A stretch of 64,000 nucleotides of DNA from SG8-30 sp963710135 (GCA_963710135.1 CAVPYY010000006.1:682001-746000), one strand, 5' to 3'; shown: positions 11,737 to 22,847, counted from the stretch's first letter. Made by a program: numbers and translations. Notes: generated from the sequence alone by a model not told the origin.

Positions 11737-12899
11737 AGTCTGGCGAGCGCCTGTCGCAGGTCGTCGACCAGGTCATCCGGGTCCTCGCCGCCGATCGAGA
11801 GCCGCACCGTGGACTTCGACAGTAGGCTGGCCGCCACCTGCTCGGGCGTGAATTCCTTCGGCTGCATGAAATGGGGCGGCATCACCAGCGACTCCACGGA
11901 GCCGAGGCTGGCGGTCATGGCAAACAACTGCAGCGCTTCGACGAACACCTTGGCCTCGTCCAGTCCACCGACCAGGTCGAGGGTGACGATCGTGCCGAAT
12001 TCGCGCATCTGCCGGCGCGCCAGAGCGTGGCGAGGGTGGCTCGCCAGACCGGGGTAGCGGACGGCGGACACTTGCGGCTGCGCCTCGAGCCATTCGGCGA
12101 TGCGCAGCGCCGCCGCGGCCTGGGCGTCGTATCGCAGGTAATAGGTCTTGAGGCCGCGCAGCACCAGGAAAGCGGCGTGCGGGTCCAGCACCGGACCCAG
12201 GGTCGAGGCGTCCTGACGCATGGACTGCACCAGTTCCTCGCTGCCGATGATCGCCCCACCCATGACGTCGCCATGACCGGAGGCGTACTTGGTGAGGCTG
12301 TGCACGAAGACATCGACGTCGTACTGGCCGTGGTTATGGAAGCCGGCAAAGGTGTTGTCCATGACAGCCAGGGCGCCGTGGGCGTGGGCGGCCGCCACCA
12401 GCCGCTCGATGTCGGCAATCTTGGTCACCGGGTTGGTCGGGCTTTCGAACATCACCAGCCGTGTCGGACGCTCGGCCAGTACCCGCTCGATACCGGCGTC
12501 GTCCTCGATCGACAGCAGGGTGTGCTCGACGCCATAGCGCGCCATCAGGTGCCGGATCAGATAGCGGGTCGGGCCGTAGGACTCGACGAAGGTGAGTATG
12601 TGGTCCCCGGCCCGACACAGGGACAGCAGGCAGGTGCTGACCGCCGCGACCCCGGAGCCGGACACCAGGCAGTCCTCGCGCTGCTGCATCTGCGCAAGGA
12701 TGATCTCCAGCTGGCGGTTGGTGGGGTTGGAGCTGCGGGTGTAGAAAAAGCCCGGGCGCTGCCCGCGCATGGCGCGCAACGACTCGTCGATGCCAGTCAT
12801 TTCGAACTTGACGGACTGGTAGATCGGCGCGACCAGTGGCCGATTGTCGTCCGGCAGGGTGATTCGAGGCGGGTGAATGGCGCGGGTACGCTCTTTCAT
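11733..12899 (-). CDS. Cys/Met metabolism PLP-dependent enzyme (cystathionine synthase/lyase family)
   Basis: 388 residues, intact, the usual length for this cytosolic PLP family, which includes cystathionine gamma-synthase, beta-lyase and methionine gamma-lyase. The PLP lysine is in SLTKYASGHGD. The FYTRSSNPTNRQLE and MDNTFAGFHNHGQ segments and the C-terminal RLSIGGEDPDDL are diagnostic. The start ATG 12899 has GGGAG six bases upstream. The exact reaction cannot be assigned by sight, so no symbol is given. A degenerate copy of the local repeat lies just upstream (12910-12928). Confidence 0.85.
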   Translation of the reverse strand: MKERTRAIHPPRITLPDDNRPLVAPIYQSVKFEMTGIDESLRAMRGQRPGFFYTRSSNPTNRQLEIILAQMQQREDCLVSGSGVAAVSTCLLSLCRAGDHILTFVESYGPTRYLIRHLMARYGVEHTLLSIEDDAGIERVLAERPTRLVMFESPTNPVTKIADIERLVAAAHAHGALAVMDNTFAGFHNHGQYDVDVFVHSLTKYASGHGDVMGGAIIGSEELVQSMRQDASTLGPVLDPHAAFLVLRGLKTYYLRYDAQAAAALRIAEWLEAQPQVSAVRYPGLASHPRHALARRQMREFGTIVTLDLVGGLDEAKVFVEALQLFAMTASLGSVESLVMPPHFMQPKEFTPEQVAASLLSKSTVRLSIGGEDPDDLVDDLRQALARL

Positions 12900-12909
12900 C
12901 TTGGCTCCC

Positions 12910-12928
12910 GGAAATGGTGAATGTCCCC
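12910..12928 (-). repeat. Degenerate copy of the RAYT-associated 19-bp repeat
   Basis: GGAAATGGTGAATGTCCCC differs at two positions from the reverse complement of GGGGACATTCTCTATTTCC, the unit that flanks the RAYT gene. It creates an ATG (12921) in frame with the acyl-CoA dehydrogenase, giving a spurious N-terminal extension beginning MSPF. Confidence 0.7.
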
Positions 12929-13067
12929 TTTTTGGGTGGTGGCGGTCAATCGCTTAACATGGATGCGTCAATGCGCATCCGCGGAGACGGAGCGAGCGAA
13001 GGGCTTACTGGATGTACCGTTCATGCCGCCTCGCCTGGCGCAGCGCGGCCTGCTGGGGATTATGACG

Positions 13068-14230
<1,163 letters not shown>

Positions 14231-14231
<1 letters not shown>

Positions 14232-14312
14232 GGGACATTCTCTATTTTCACCCTAGGGGACATTCTCTATTTCCCGGCGCTGGGTGGCGGATAGGGGACA
14301 TTCTCGGTTTTC
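14231..14312 (+). repeat. Three direct copies of the GGGGACATTCTCTATTTCC repeat
   Basis: Copies lie at 14231-14249, 14256-14274 and 14294-14312 (the last with CGG for TAT), each preceded by TA. The first begins inside the TAG stop of the acyl-CoA dehydrogenase. They flank the 3' end of the RAYT gene and match the copies at 15065-15117 and 26606-26727. Confidence 0.88.
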
Positions 14313-14337
14313 GGAAAGACCGCCGGCCAATCGAAGG

Positions 14338-14997
14338 TCAGCGCGCTCGCGGTCGACCGGCCCGTTGCAGGCTGCTCGCCAGCCCGAGTTGATGGGCCGC
14401 CTGACGTGCCCAGCTCGGGCGCCCGTACGGCCTTTGCCTGTTGACGCATTCCCGCAGTTCCGCCAGTTCCTTGGTGGTCTGCGGGAGATTCACGTACTCC
14501 GCCCAGTGACGCGGCAGTGGCACAGGCGGGTCGGCGAGCCTCAGCCCGCGGTGCCTGAATGTCCGCCAGGCAAGGCTGCCCCATCGCCAGTCCTCGGCGC
14601 GGCGGACCAGCCCGGCTCGAAGCGCGTTGCGTTCCACATATCGCAGCACGGTGATCAGATGCCGGTCCTCGGCGATCGGGAATGCCTTGAACCGGCCCTG
14701 CCAGATCCGACCACAGCTCTTGTGAGCCTGGTGATGCCTGTGGGTGTGCGTCGTCAGTAGCCAGTGCATCCACCTGGAGAGATCGTGCCGCCCGCCCGGT
14801 CGTACGACGAGGTGAAAGTGGTTGGGCATCAGGCACACCGCAAGAACGTCCAGTGGAACACGATCTTGCGCGTCGGACATCAGCCCCAGGAATGCGTCCA
14901 GCGCTGGTGGAGACTCGAACGCCTGAACGCCGGCGTTAGTCCTACTCAGGGCGTGATAGTAGTAGCCTGCAGCGATGGCTCTGGCGGTCCGAGGCAT
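14338..14997 (-). mobile_element. REP-associated tyrosine transposase (RAYT, IS200/IS605-like Y1 family)
   Basis: 219-residue Y1 HUH-type transposase. The metal-binding HUH motif is MPNHFHLVV (His60, His62), and the catalytic tyrosine is probably Tyr120 in VLRYVERNALRAGL. The WRWGSL segment typical of RAYTs follows. The gene is intact from ATG 14997. It is flanked on both sides by copies of a 19-bp palindrome-forming repeat, which is the expected arrangement for a single-copy RAYT that mobilises REP/REPIN elements. RAYTs of this kind are usually vertically inherited host genes that maintain dispersed REPs, not selfish IS elements. Confidence 0.88.
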
Positions 14998-15064
14998 CGG
15001 CAGAGCTTAGGGGCGCTAGGTCATGTCGAAACGACGACATTCCAGCGCCAAAGACCAGAAATCC

Positions 15065-15117
15065 GGTGACATTCTCTATTTCCGCCCTACCTGCTTCCGG
15101 AAATAGAGAATGTCCCC
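15065..15117. repeat. Inverted pair of the RAYT repeat (REPIN-like)
   Basis: GGTGACATTCTCTATTTCC (15065-15083) and its near-perfect inverted copy GGAAATAGAGAATGTCCCC (15099-15117) are separated by 15 bases and could fold into one hairpin, the geometry of a REPIN. The inner copy ends three bases from the ilvE stop codon. Confidence 0.88.
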
Positions 15118-15120
15118 ATT

Positions 15121-16142
15121 TCAGACGTGGGTCAGCCAGCCGCGAGTGTCGGGTGCGGTGCCCTGCTGGATCTCGACCAGGGCCGCCCTGAGCTTACGGG
15201 TGTGCGGACCGACGTCGCCGCCGCCCACCGGATACTCCTTGCCCTGGTGGATCAACGTGCCGACGCCGGCGAGTACTGCGGCCGTCCCTGACAGCGCGGC
15301 TTCGCCGGTCTTCACCCACTCCAGCATCTCGGCGACGCTGAACACCCGCTCCTCGACCTTGTAGCCGAGCGCGGGCGCCATCCGCAGCAGGGAGTCGCGG
15401 GTCACGCCGTGCAGGAAGGTGGAATCGAGGCTGCGCGTCAGGATCGCGCCGTCGCGGATGAGCAGGAAGTTGGCCGCACCGGTTTCCTGCACCTCGCCGC
15501 CCGGGCAGAACAGCACCTGGTCCACCCCGTACTTCTTGCGCGCCGCGAGCGTCGGGCCCATGGCCGCGGCGTAGTTGCCGCCGGTCTTGACCATGCCGAG
15601 ATGCGACGCGCAGCGGGTCGCCTCGTCCTCGACATAGATCCTCAGCGCCTTCATGCCGCCCGCGAAGTAGTCCCACACCGGACTCGCCAGCACGATCAGC
15701 ATCAGCTGGTCCGGCGGCGAAGACGCCGCGCCGATGTTCGGCGTCGTGCCGAACAGCATCGGGCGCAGGTACAGCGCGCCCGGCGCCTCCGGCACCTGCT
15801 CGCGGACGCGGTCGATCACGCCGGTCACCATGCCTGCAAGCTGGCCGGCATCCGGCTCCGGCAGGCACAAGGCCCGGGCGCTCTGGCGCATGCGCTCGAT
15901 GTGGCGATCCATGCGGAAGACGTTGATGCTGCCGTCCGCCGCCGATAGGCCTTGAAGCCCTCGAAACAGGTGCTCGCGTAGTGCAGCACGTGCGCGGCCG
16001 GGCTGATCTCGATCGGTCCGGTCTTGCGCAGCTCGTGATCGGACCACTTGCCGTTCGCATAGGTCGCGACGGCCATCGTGTCGGTCAGCACGCTGCCAAA
16101 GGCGGGACGCTGGGTGGCTTGTGGCTGTATCTGGGCGTTCAT
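15121..16142 (-). CDS. ilvE: Branched-chain amino-acid aminotransferase (one frame break)
   Basis: PLP enzyme interconverting Leu/Ile/Val and their 2-oxo acids. About 340 residues from ATG 16142. FEGFKAYR, FRMDRHIERMRQSA, LRPMLFGT, the PLP lysine in GMVKTGGNYAAAM and the ETGAANFLLI segment identify the family. The frame is broken near 15945, explained by one base lost in a CGGCGGCGG run between KAYR and ADGSINVF. It is the last gene of the bkd operon, six bases after bkdB, so its likely role is catabolic: it makes the keto acids that the bkd complex oxidises. Confidence 0.92.
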
Positions 16143-16148
16143 GCGCGA

Positions 16149-17385
16149 TCAGTCCTGTATGAAAATCGTTGCCGGGTGTTCGAGACAGTCCTTCAGCGCC
16201 TGGATCATGGCCGCTGCGTCGAAGCCGTCGACGAAGCGGTGATCGAACGAGGACGAAAGATTCATGATCCGGCGGACCGCGATGGCGCCATTGTGCACGA
16301 CCGGCCGCTCGATCGCCTTGTTGACACCGACGATGGCGACCTCCGGCGCGTTGATGACCGGCGTCGAGACGATGCCGCCGAGCCTGCCGAGGCTGGTGAC
16401 GGTGATCGTGGAGCCGGTCAGTTCCTCCTTCTTCGCCCGATTGGTCCGGGCCGCCTCGGACACGCGGCGGATCTCGGCCGCGAGGTCGCCCAGACCGAGG
16501 CCCTCGGCGTTGCGCACGACCGGCACCTTGAGGCCGTCCGGCGTCTGCGTGGCGATGCCGACGTGCACCGCGTGGTGCCGCACGATCACGTTGCGCGCGT
16601 CGTCATACGAGCGCGTTGCACTGCGGGAACTGCTCCAGCACGCGCGCCAGCGCGGCGACGATGAATGGCAGGAACGTCAGAGCCCGCCTGGCCCGGCGCC
16701 AGTCGCGAGTTCAGGTGCTGGCGCAGCGACTCGAGTTCGGTGACGTCGACTTCCTCGACATAGGCGAAATGCGGGATGTTGCGCTTGGCCTCGCTCATGC
16801 GCTGGGCGATCACGCGCCGCACGCCGATGACCTTGATTTCCTCGGTGCCCGAGCGCGCCTCGCGGGCCGGGGACCGGGCCGCGGGGCGCTCGCCGTGCCG
16901 GACGCACCGCTTCCCGACGCCAGGAATTCTCGAGGTCCGACGGCTGGATTCGCCCTCCCGGCCCACTGCCTGGTATGCGGGCCAGGTCGACGCCGGCCTC
17001 GCGCGCCTGGCGGCGCGTCGCCGGCGAGGCCATCACCCTGCCGGACGATTCGGTTGCCGGGGCCTCGGCCGGCGCGCCTTGCCCGCGGCCGCGGCCGGCG
17101 TCGCCGCTGGCGCCGCCTGCTTCGCCACCTCTGCAGGTGCGGCACCGCTCGTGTCGAAGACGATCAGGTCCGAGCCGACCGGGATCATGTCCCCGGGCTC
17201 GCCGTTCAATCCACGACCTGCCCCGTGACCGGCGAGGGGATCTCGACGGCCGCCTTGTCGGTCATGACTTCGGCGATGACCTGGTCCTCGGTGACCGCAT
17301 CGCCGACCTTCACCTTCCACTCGACGACTTCGGCCTCGACGGTGCCTTCGCCGAGGTCCGGCATCTTGAAGACGTAGCGGCTCAT
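16149..17385 (-). CDS. bkdB: Branched-chain 2-oxo acid dehydrogenase E2 (dihydrolipoyl acyltransferase), about five frame breaks
   Basis: Core acyltransferase of the BCKDH complex. Domains in order: lipoyl domain (MSRYVFKMPDLGEG, lipoyl-lysine in MTDKAAVE about residue 44), Ala/Pro linker, E3-binding peripheral domain (ASPATRRQAREAGVDL, then GPGGRI), and catalytic domain from about IKVIGVRRVIAQRM to the active-site DHRFVDG. Breaks are needed near 17210, 17078, 16850-16925, 16680 and 16610. Every domain is otherwise intact, so I read them as sequence errors. ATG 17385 overlaps the presumed bkdA2 stop. No E3 (lpd) gene is nearby, so the complex probably borrows the shared dihydrolipoamide dehydrogenase. 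Confidence 0.88.
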
Positions 17386-18401
17386 CTGCGGCCTCCATCA
17401 CGGCCGTGAGCGCCTTCGCGACACGCGCCTGGCCGGGGAAGTACTCCCATTCGAACGCATGAGGATACGGCGTGTCCCAGCCCGCCACACGCAGGATCGG
17501 CGCCTCGAGGTGCCAGAAACACTCCTCCTGGATGGTCGCCGACAGCTCGGCGCCAAAGCCGCCGAAGCGCGTCGCCTCGTGCGCGACGACGCAGCGGCCG
17601 GTTTTCTGCACCGAGGTCACCAGCGTCTCGACGTCGAGCGGCACCATGCTGCGCACGTCGATGATCTCGGCATCGAGTCCGAGCCCCCGGGCGGCCGCCT
17701 CGCAGACGTGCACCATCGTGCCGTAGGTGACGATCGTCACGTCGCGCGCCCTCGCGCACGATCTCGCCCTTGCCGATCGGCACCGTGTAGTGACCTTCCG
17801 GCACGTCGCCCTTCGGGTGCGTGCTCCACGGCACCGCGGGCTTGTTCGCATCGCCGTCGAACGGACCGTTGTAGATTCGCTTCGGCTCGAAGAAGATCAC
17901 CGGGTCGTCGTCCTCGATCGCCGCGATCAGCAGTCCCTTGGCGTCGTACGGATTCGACGGCATCACGACCTTGAGCCCGGACACATGGGCGAAGATTCCC
18001 TCCGGGCTCTGCGAGTGCGTCTGCCCGCCGCGGATGCCGCCGCCGCAGGGCGTGCGAATCGTGACGGGCGCGAAGAAATCGCCGGCGCTGCGATAGCGCA
18101 GGCGCGCGAGCTCGCTGACGATCTGGTCGTAGGCCGGATAGATGTAGTCGGCGAACTGGATCTCCGCGACCGGCCGCAGGCCGTTGACGCCCATGCCGAT
18201 GGCCGCCGCGACGATCCCGCCCTCGGCGATCGGCGTGTCGAGCACGCGGTGCTCGCCGTACTTGCGCTGCAGGCCGTCGGTGACGCGGAACACGCCGCCA
18301 AAGAAACCGACGTCCTCGCCCAGGATCACCACGCTCGGGTCGCGCCCGAGCATGATGTCCATGGCCGAGTTCAGCGCCTGGATCATGTTCATCTGCGCCA
18401 T
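17382..18401 (-). CDS. bkdA2: Branched-chain 2-oxo acid dehydrogenase E1 beta subunit (frame breaks)
   Basis: Beta chain of the thiamine-diphosphate E1 that decarboxylates branched 2-oxo acids. About 339 residues. The N-terminal half has GEDVGFFGGVFRVTDGLQ, the IAEGGIVAAAIGMG cofactor region and FADYIYPAYDQI. The C-terminal half continues in another frame after an extra base near 17747 (VTIVTYGTMVHV, then VVAHEATRFGGFGAEL). A second compensating break near 17400 restores the frame that ends in TGA overlapping the bkdB ATG. The start ATG 18401 follows bkdA1 by three bases. Confidence 0.9.
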   Translation of the reverse strand: MAQMNMIQALNSAMDIMLGRDPSVVILGEDVGFFGGVFRVTDGLQRKYGEHRVLDTPIAEGGIVAAAIGMGVNGLRPVAEIQFADYIYPAYDQIVSELARLRYRSAGDFFAPVTIRTPCGGGIRGGQTHSQSPEGIFAHVSGLKVVMPSNPYDAKGLLIAAIEDDDPVIFFEPKRIYNGPFDGDANKPAVPWSTHPKGDVPEGHYTVPIGKGEIVREGARRDDRHLRHDGARLRGGRPGARTRCRDHRRAQHGAARRRDAGDLGAENRPLRRRARGDALRRLWRRAVGDHPGGVFLAPRGADPACGGLGHAVSSCVRMGVLPRPGACREGAHGRDGGRR

Positions 18402-18404
18402 GAG

Positions 18405-19646
18405 TCAGCTCCCCGCCCGCTCGGCGCGCAGTTCCGCGTCCTGCCTGCGCAGGTGCTCCGGCATTTCCTTGAAGACGTCCTCGAACATCAGGTGCGGATC
18501 GAGTCTCGGCGGCTCGGTCAGCGTGCCGTAGGTCACCGCTTCCTTCCAGGACGCCACGACCTGCTCGTCCAGTTCCTCGATCAGCGCCACGTGGCGCTCC
18601 TCGGACCATTCGCCGAGGCGCGATGAGGTGATTCTTCAGCCGCTCGACCGGGTCGCCGAGCGGCCAGCGCTCGTAGTCGTCCTTCGGCCGGTAGCGCGCC
18701 GGGTCGTCGCTGGTCGAATGCGCGGCGCCGCGATAGGTCACGTGCTCGATCAGGGTCGGACCGAAGCCCTTGCGCGCGCGCTCCGCCGCCCACTGCGTCA
18801 CCGCGTACACGGCGAGGAAGTCGTTGCCGTCGACGCGCAGGCCCGCCATGCCAAAGCCCGGGCCGCGCGCCGCGAATGAACGGTGCTCGCCGCCGGCAAA
18901 GCCCTGGAAGGTCGAGATCGCCCACTGGTTGTTGACGACGTTGAGGATCACCGGCGCCTCGTAGACCGAGGCGAACAGCATCGCGTGGTGGAAGTCGGCC
19001 TCGGCACTCGAGCCCTCGCCGATCCAGGTCACCGCGATGTCGTCCTCGCCCTTGATGGCCGCCGCCATCGCCCAGCCCACGGCCTGCGGAAACTGCGTCG
19101 TCAGGTTGCCGGAGATCGAGAAGATCCTGCCTTCGCGCCAGTGGTACATCACCGGCAGCTGCCGGCCCTTGCACATGTCGCGGGTGTTCGAGAGCAGCTG
19201 GCACATCAGGTCGACGAGCGGCCGGCCGCGCACGACGTACAGGCCCTGGTTGCGATAGGACGGGAACAGCATGTCGGTCGGCTGCAGCGCCATGCCCTGG
19301 GCGACCGGCGACGGCCTCCTCGCCGAGCGAGCGCATGTAGAAGGAGATCTTGCCCGGAGCGCTGCATGCGCTGCATGCGGTCGTCGAAGACCCGCGTCAG
19401 CATCATGTGCCGCAGCCCGATCTGCAGCTCCGCGACGTCGAGGTGCGGATTCCAGGGACCGACCGCGCGGTGCTCGTCGTCGAGCACGCGCACCAGCTCG
19501 AACGCGAGCCCGTTCATGTCGCGAACCCGGGCGTTGACGTCCGGCCGAGGCGTCGCGCCGGCCGGCGACAGCTCGAGATAGCTGAAATCGGGCGTCTCGC
19601 CCGGGCGGGAATGGTGCTTCGGGATGTGCAGGCGGGAGGGTCGCAT
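18405..19646 (-). CDS. bkdA1: Branched-chain 2-oxo acid dehydrogenase E1 alpha subunit (three frame breaks)
   Basis: Alpha chain of BCKDH E1, binding thiamine diphosphate. About 413 residues from ATG 19646. SGKISFYMRSLGEEAVA, FPSYRNQGLYVVRG, the ThDP motif region (GEGSSAEADFHHAM ... VVNNQWAIST) and AAHSTSDDPARYRP, a phosphorylation-loop-like segment, place it with BCKDH rather than pyruvate dehydrogenase. Breaks lie near 19354, 19307 and 18620; each is explained by one extra base. It is the first gene of the operon and faces bkdR across 124 bases. Confidence 0.91.
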
Positions 19647-19727
19647 CGGATGTCCCTTGGCCGATGGCCACTTACTGGCCCGATATCGTACGCACGCGTC
19701 GCTGCAGCTGCTCGAAATCTTGTACTG

Positions 19728-19756
19728 TTGTGCACAAACGCGCAACATTAGTTGCG
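19728..19756. promoter_or_regulatory. Two adjacent palindromes between bkdA1 and bkdR, likely Lrp-type operators
   Basis: TTGTGCACAA (19728-19737) is a perfect palindrome. It is followed by CGCAAC-ATTA-GTTGCG (19741-19756), a perfect 6-bp inverted repeat. They are roughly one helical turn apart in the gap between the operon and its divergent Lrp-family regulator, about 15 bases before the bkdR start, as expected for autoregulation plus activation of bkd. Confidence 0.5.
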
Positions 19757-19770
19757 TATGAGGACCGCAC

Positions 19771-20255
19771 ATGAAAAAAATAGTTCACGTTGATCTGGAC
19801 GAGATCGACCGGCGGATCCTCGACGTCCTGCAGCGCGACGGCTCATTGTCCGCCGCGGACGTTGCGGCCAAGTCGGGCTGTCCACGACCACCTGCTGGCG
19901 GCGCATCCAGCAACTCGAGCAATCGGGAATCATCAGGCAGCGCGTCGCGCTGCTCGACCGCACCAAGCTCGGACTCGACGTGGTCGTGTTCGTGCAGGTG
20001 CGGCTGTCGACCCAGGGGCGCGACGCGATCGCGCAGTTCGACCGTGCCATCCGCGACCGGCCCGAGGTGCTCGACTGCTACACGCTGACCGGCGAGTGGG
20101 ACTTCTGCCTGCGGATCGTCACCCACGACATGAAGGAGTACGAAGCCTTCTTCCTCGACCACCTGTCGAAGATCCCCAACGTGCAGTCGGTCAACTCGTC
20201 GATCGCCGTGACTGTGATCAAGGAATCGACTGTGCTGCCGCTGACGAGCAGCTAG
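19771..20255 (+). CDS. bkdR: Lrp/AsnC-family regulator, BkdR type (one frame break)
   Basis: About 161 residues. The N-terminal winged HTH begins LDEIDRRILDVLQRDGSLSAADVA and continues, after a break near 19878, as LSTTTCWRRIQQLEQSGIIR. The C-terminal RAM ligand domain includes GEWDFCLRIVTHDMKEYEAF. The break is explained by loss of one C in GGCCTG. The start ATG 19771 has AGGA nine bases upstream. In Pseudomonas the divergent Lrp homologue BkdR activates bkd in response to branched-chain amino acids; the same arrangement here supports the name. Confidence 0.88.
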
Positions 20256-20266
20256 TTCAAGTCGCC

Positions 20267-21136
20267 TCAGGATCGCAGAACCACGGTCCGATTGCCGGCC
20301 ACGAAGATGCGGTGCTCGGCATGCCAGCGCACCGCGCGGTTCAGCACGACGCTCTCCAGGTCATGCCCGATCTCGACGAGATCGTCCGGCAGCATCGTGT
20401 GATCGACGCGCTCGACGCCTTGCTCGATGATCGGGCCCTCATCGAGGTCGGTGGTGGCATAGTGCGCCGTCGCGCCGATGATCTTGACGCCACGTTCGTA
20501 GGCCTGGTGGTAGGGCCGCGCGCCCTTGAATCCAGGCAGGAACGAATGATGGATGTTGATGCAGCGACCCGCCAGTCGCGTGCATGCGGCGTCCGACAGG
20601 ATCTGCATGTAGCGGGCCAGCACCAGCAGATCCGCTCGCTGCGAATCGAAGAGGTCGAGAATCCTCGCCTCCTGCGCCGGCTTGCCGTCGGACCCGATCG
20701 GGAAGTGGTGAAACGGCACCCCGTGCCACTCCGCCAGGCGATGGTGGGTCTCGTGATTGGAGACGATGCCGACGATCACGATCGGCAGAACGCCGATGCT
20801 CCAGCGGTGCAGGAGACTGTTCAGGCAGTGTCCCTGCTGCGATACGGCAACAATGACCCGGCACCTCGCGGTCGCGTCGTGCACTGCCCACTGCATCGCA
20901 AAGCGCGCTGCAACCGGCGCGAACAGTGCTTCGAGTTCGGCCAGCGCCGGCAGGGAATCGCCGCGAAACGCGGTTCGCATGAAGGAGCGGTCTGAATACT
21001 CGTCGACGAAGTGCGCGGCCTCGGTGATCAGCCCGCCCTGCCCTGCGATGAAGCCGGCAATTGCGGCAACGATCCCCGTGCCATCCGGGCAGGACATGGA
21101 CAGGATGTAGTTGTTGCGGGACGGCTCGAGGGTCAC
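20267..21136 (-). CDS. purU: Formyltetrahydrofolate deformylase
   Basis: Hydrolyses 10-formyl-THF to formate and THF. 289 residues from GTG 21136, which overlaps the upstream stop as GTGA; an upstream in-frame ATG at 21208 would add an unconserved leader. An N-terminal ACT domain (NNYILSMSCPDGTGIVAAIA) is followed by the formyltransferase fold with catalytic NIHHSFLPGFKGARPYHQA and the aspartate of TDLDEGPIIEQ. Intact. It is translationally coupled to the nitroreductase gene upstream, with no obvious shared pathway. Confidence 0.93.
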   Translation of the reverse strand: MTLEPSRNNYILSMSCPDGTGIVAAIAGFIAGQGGLITEAAHFVDEYSDRSFMRTAFRGDSLPALAELEALFAPVAARFAMQWAVHDATARCRVIVAVSQQGHCLNSLLHRWSIGVLPIVIVGIVSNHETHHRLAEWHGVPFHHFPIGSDGKPAQEARILDLFDSQRADLLVLARYMQILSDAACTRLAGRCINIHHSFLPGFKGARPYHQAYERGVKIIGATAHYATTDLDEGPIIEQGVERVDHTMLPDDLVEIGHDLESVVLNRAVRWHAEHRIFVAGNRTVVLRS

Positions 21137-21840
21137 TGCGGGGCCTCCATCCAGCTCGAGATCTGCTCCAGTGACTTCTTGACGCCGCCAGCTGCCGGCA
21201 CCCGGCATCCAGGCTTCGGATAACCGACGACCAGCAGAATCATCGGCCTTTCGTGCGACGGCCGGCCGCAGATTTCGTTGAGGAACTTCATGGGGTTCGG
21301 CGTGTGCGTCAGCGTCGCCAGTCCAGCATTATGCAGGGCAAGCAGCAGGAATCCCGTGGCGATGCCGACTGACTCCGGAAAGTAATAGTGGCTGTAGCGG
21401 GTGCCGTCGTCGCGAATGCCGTACTTCTGCGCGAAGATGGCGATCAGCAGCGGCGCCTCCTCCAGGAACGGCTTGCTCGGATCTGTACCCAGCGGCCGCA
21501 GCGCATCCAGCCATTCCTCCGGTGCGCGCCGCTGGTAGAACTCCCGCTCTTCCGCCTCGGCCGCTTCGCGAATGCGGCGCTTGGTGGCCGCCTCGGCAAT
21601 GACACAGAAGTGCCAGGGCTGCTGATTGGCCCCGGACGGCGCCGTGCCGGCCGCCAGCAGGCACTGCTCGATGACCTCGCGGGGCACGGCGCGGCTGTCG
21701 AACTCGCGCACCGAGCGACGCCTCGCGACATCGCGATAGAAGGCGCGAGCCCGTTCGACCATTTCAGCGGCCGGATACTCGCGGAAATCGGCCAGCGGCT
21801 GCAGGTCCGGTTCCGCGGCCGCGACGCTCTTGTGGTCCAT
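21133..21840 (-). CDS. Nitroreductase-family FMN oxidoreductase
   Basis: 235 residues from ATG 21840, chosen because GGAGGGGG lies six bases upstream; an ATG at 21861 has no such site. RRSVREFDSRAVP, then APSGANQQPWHFCVI (FMN phosphate loop), and GLATLTHTPNPMKFLNEI resemble the iodotyrosine-deiodinase/BluB-like branch of the nitroreductase family. Intact. The substrate is unknown. Its stop overlaps the GTG of purU. Confidence 0.82.
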   Translation of the reverse strand: MDHKSVAAAEPDLQPLADFREYPAAEMVERARAFYRDVARRRSVREFDSRAVPREVIEQCLLAAGTAPSGANQQPWHFCVIAEAATKRRIREAAEAEEREFYQRRAPEEWLDALRPLGTDPSKPFLEEAPLLIAIFAQKYGIRDDGTRYSHYYFPESVGIATGFLLLALHNAGLATLTHTPNPMKFLNEICGRPSHERPMILLVVGYPKPGCRVPAAGGVKKSLEQISSWMEAPQ

Positions 21841-21911
21841 CCGTTCCCCCTCCAGACGCAACCCGCCCGTGGCCAGGATGCGGCGCAGCTTGGTGGTTGG
21901 CTATGACCGGG

Positions 21912-22841
21912 TCAGACGGGCGTGGCGCCCGAACCCCGCCCGCCGCGCAGCTCGTATTCCTGGGTGCCACGCTGGTAGATGTGGTCGGTGTCGAGCGCAG
22001 CCGTCTTCGCGTACTGGAACGCAGGCGCGAGCGACTCGTAGATCGGCTCGAAGCCGCGCTGCTCCGTGAGGTGGAACAGCTCGCGGAAGGACTCGATCAC
22101 GAAGTAGGTCGCCTGCAGGTCGGAGATCGTGTAGTCGGTGCGCATGACGCGATCGACGTTCAGGTGGATCCGGTTCGGCGACCTGCCCTTCGATCGCGAA
22201 CACGGTTTCCGTCGGACCCGAAAGGATCCCGGCGCCGTAGATGCGCATCTCGCCGTCTTCCAGGATCAACCCGAACTCGACCGTGTACCAGTAGAGCGCG
22301 GAAAGCGCCTTGAGGCGGTTGTACTTCAGCGCCTTCCAGCCCGCCCGGCCGTAGGCCTCCATGTAGTCGGCGAACACCGGATCGGTCAGCAGCGGCACGT
22401 GGCCGAACACGTCGTGGAAGACGTCGGGTTCCTGGATGTAGTCGAACTGTTCACGACTGCGGATGAAGTTGCCGGCCGGAAAGCGGCGGTTGGCCAGGTG
22501 GTAGTAGAAGACGTGGTCGGGGATCAGCATCGGCACCGGCACGACGCTCCAGCCTGTCAGGCCACGCAGCTCCTCGCTCATGGCGTCGAAGTCCGGGACG
22601 CCGCCACGCCCAAGATCGAGCTTCTCCAGCCCGCCGAGGAACTCCCGGCAGGCATGTCCGGGCATCAAGCCCGATCTGGCGCTCGTACAGCTCGTCCCAG
22701 ATGCGGTGCTCCGCCGCGCTGTACTTGCGCTGCGCCGGCTCGAGCCAGTCGTCGGCGAGGCCCGCCGGCCTCTTCAGCGGCGCGACGATAGACTTCAGGC
22801 GGCATCGGCGGGATGCGCGTGTAATCAAACTTCGGGCTCAT
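21912..22841 (-). CDS. phhA: Phenylalanine 4-monooxygenase (three frame breaks)
   Basis: Pterin-dependent iron hydroxylase making tyrosine from phenylalanine. About 309 residues. The iron ligands are visible as DVFHDVFGHVPLL and the glutamate of YWYTVEFGLI. KYSAAEHRIWDELYERQI and MPGHACREFLGGLEKL mark the N-terminal part, and DYTISDLQATYFVIESF the C-terminal part. Breaks near 22765, 22690 and 22175 each fit one extra base. The pterin-carbinolamine dehydratase phhB is not in the window. Confidence 0.9.
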
Positions 22842-22847
22842 GCTGGC

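Noticed and set aside
12921..13067. N-terminal extension of the acyl-CoA dehydrogenase from ATG 12921
   Set aside because: That ATG lies in a degenerate repeat copy; the ATG at 13068 has a ribosome-binding site and begins the conserved family sequence.
16149..19646. Pyruvate dehydrogenase complex
   Set aside because: E1 is split into alpha and beta subunits of BCKDH type, with an Lrp regulator and ilvE in the operon; bkd is the better reading.
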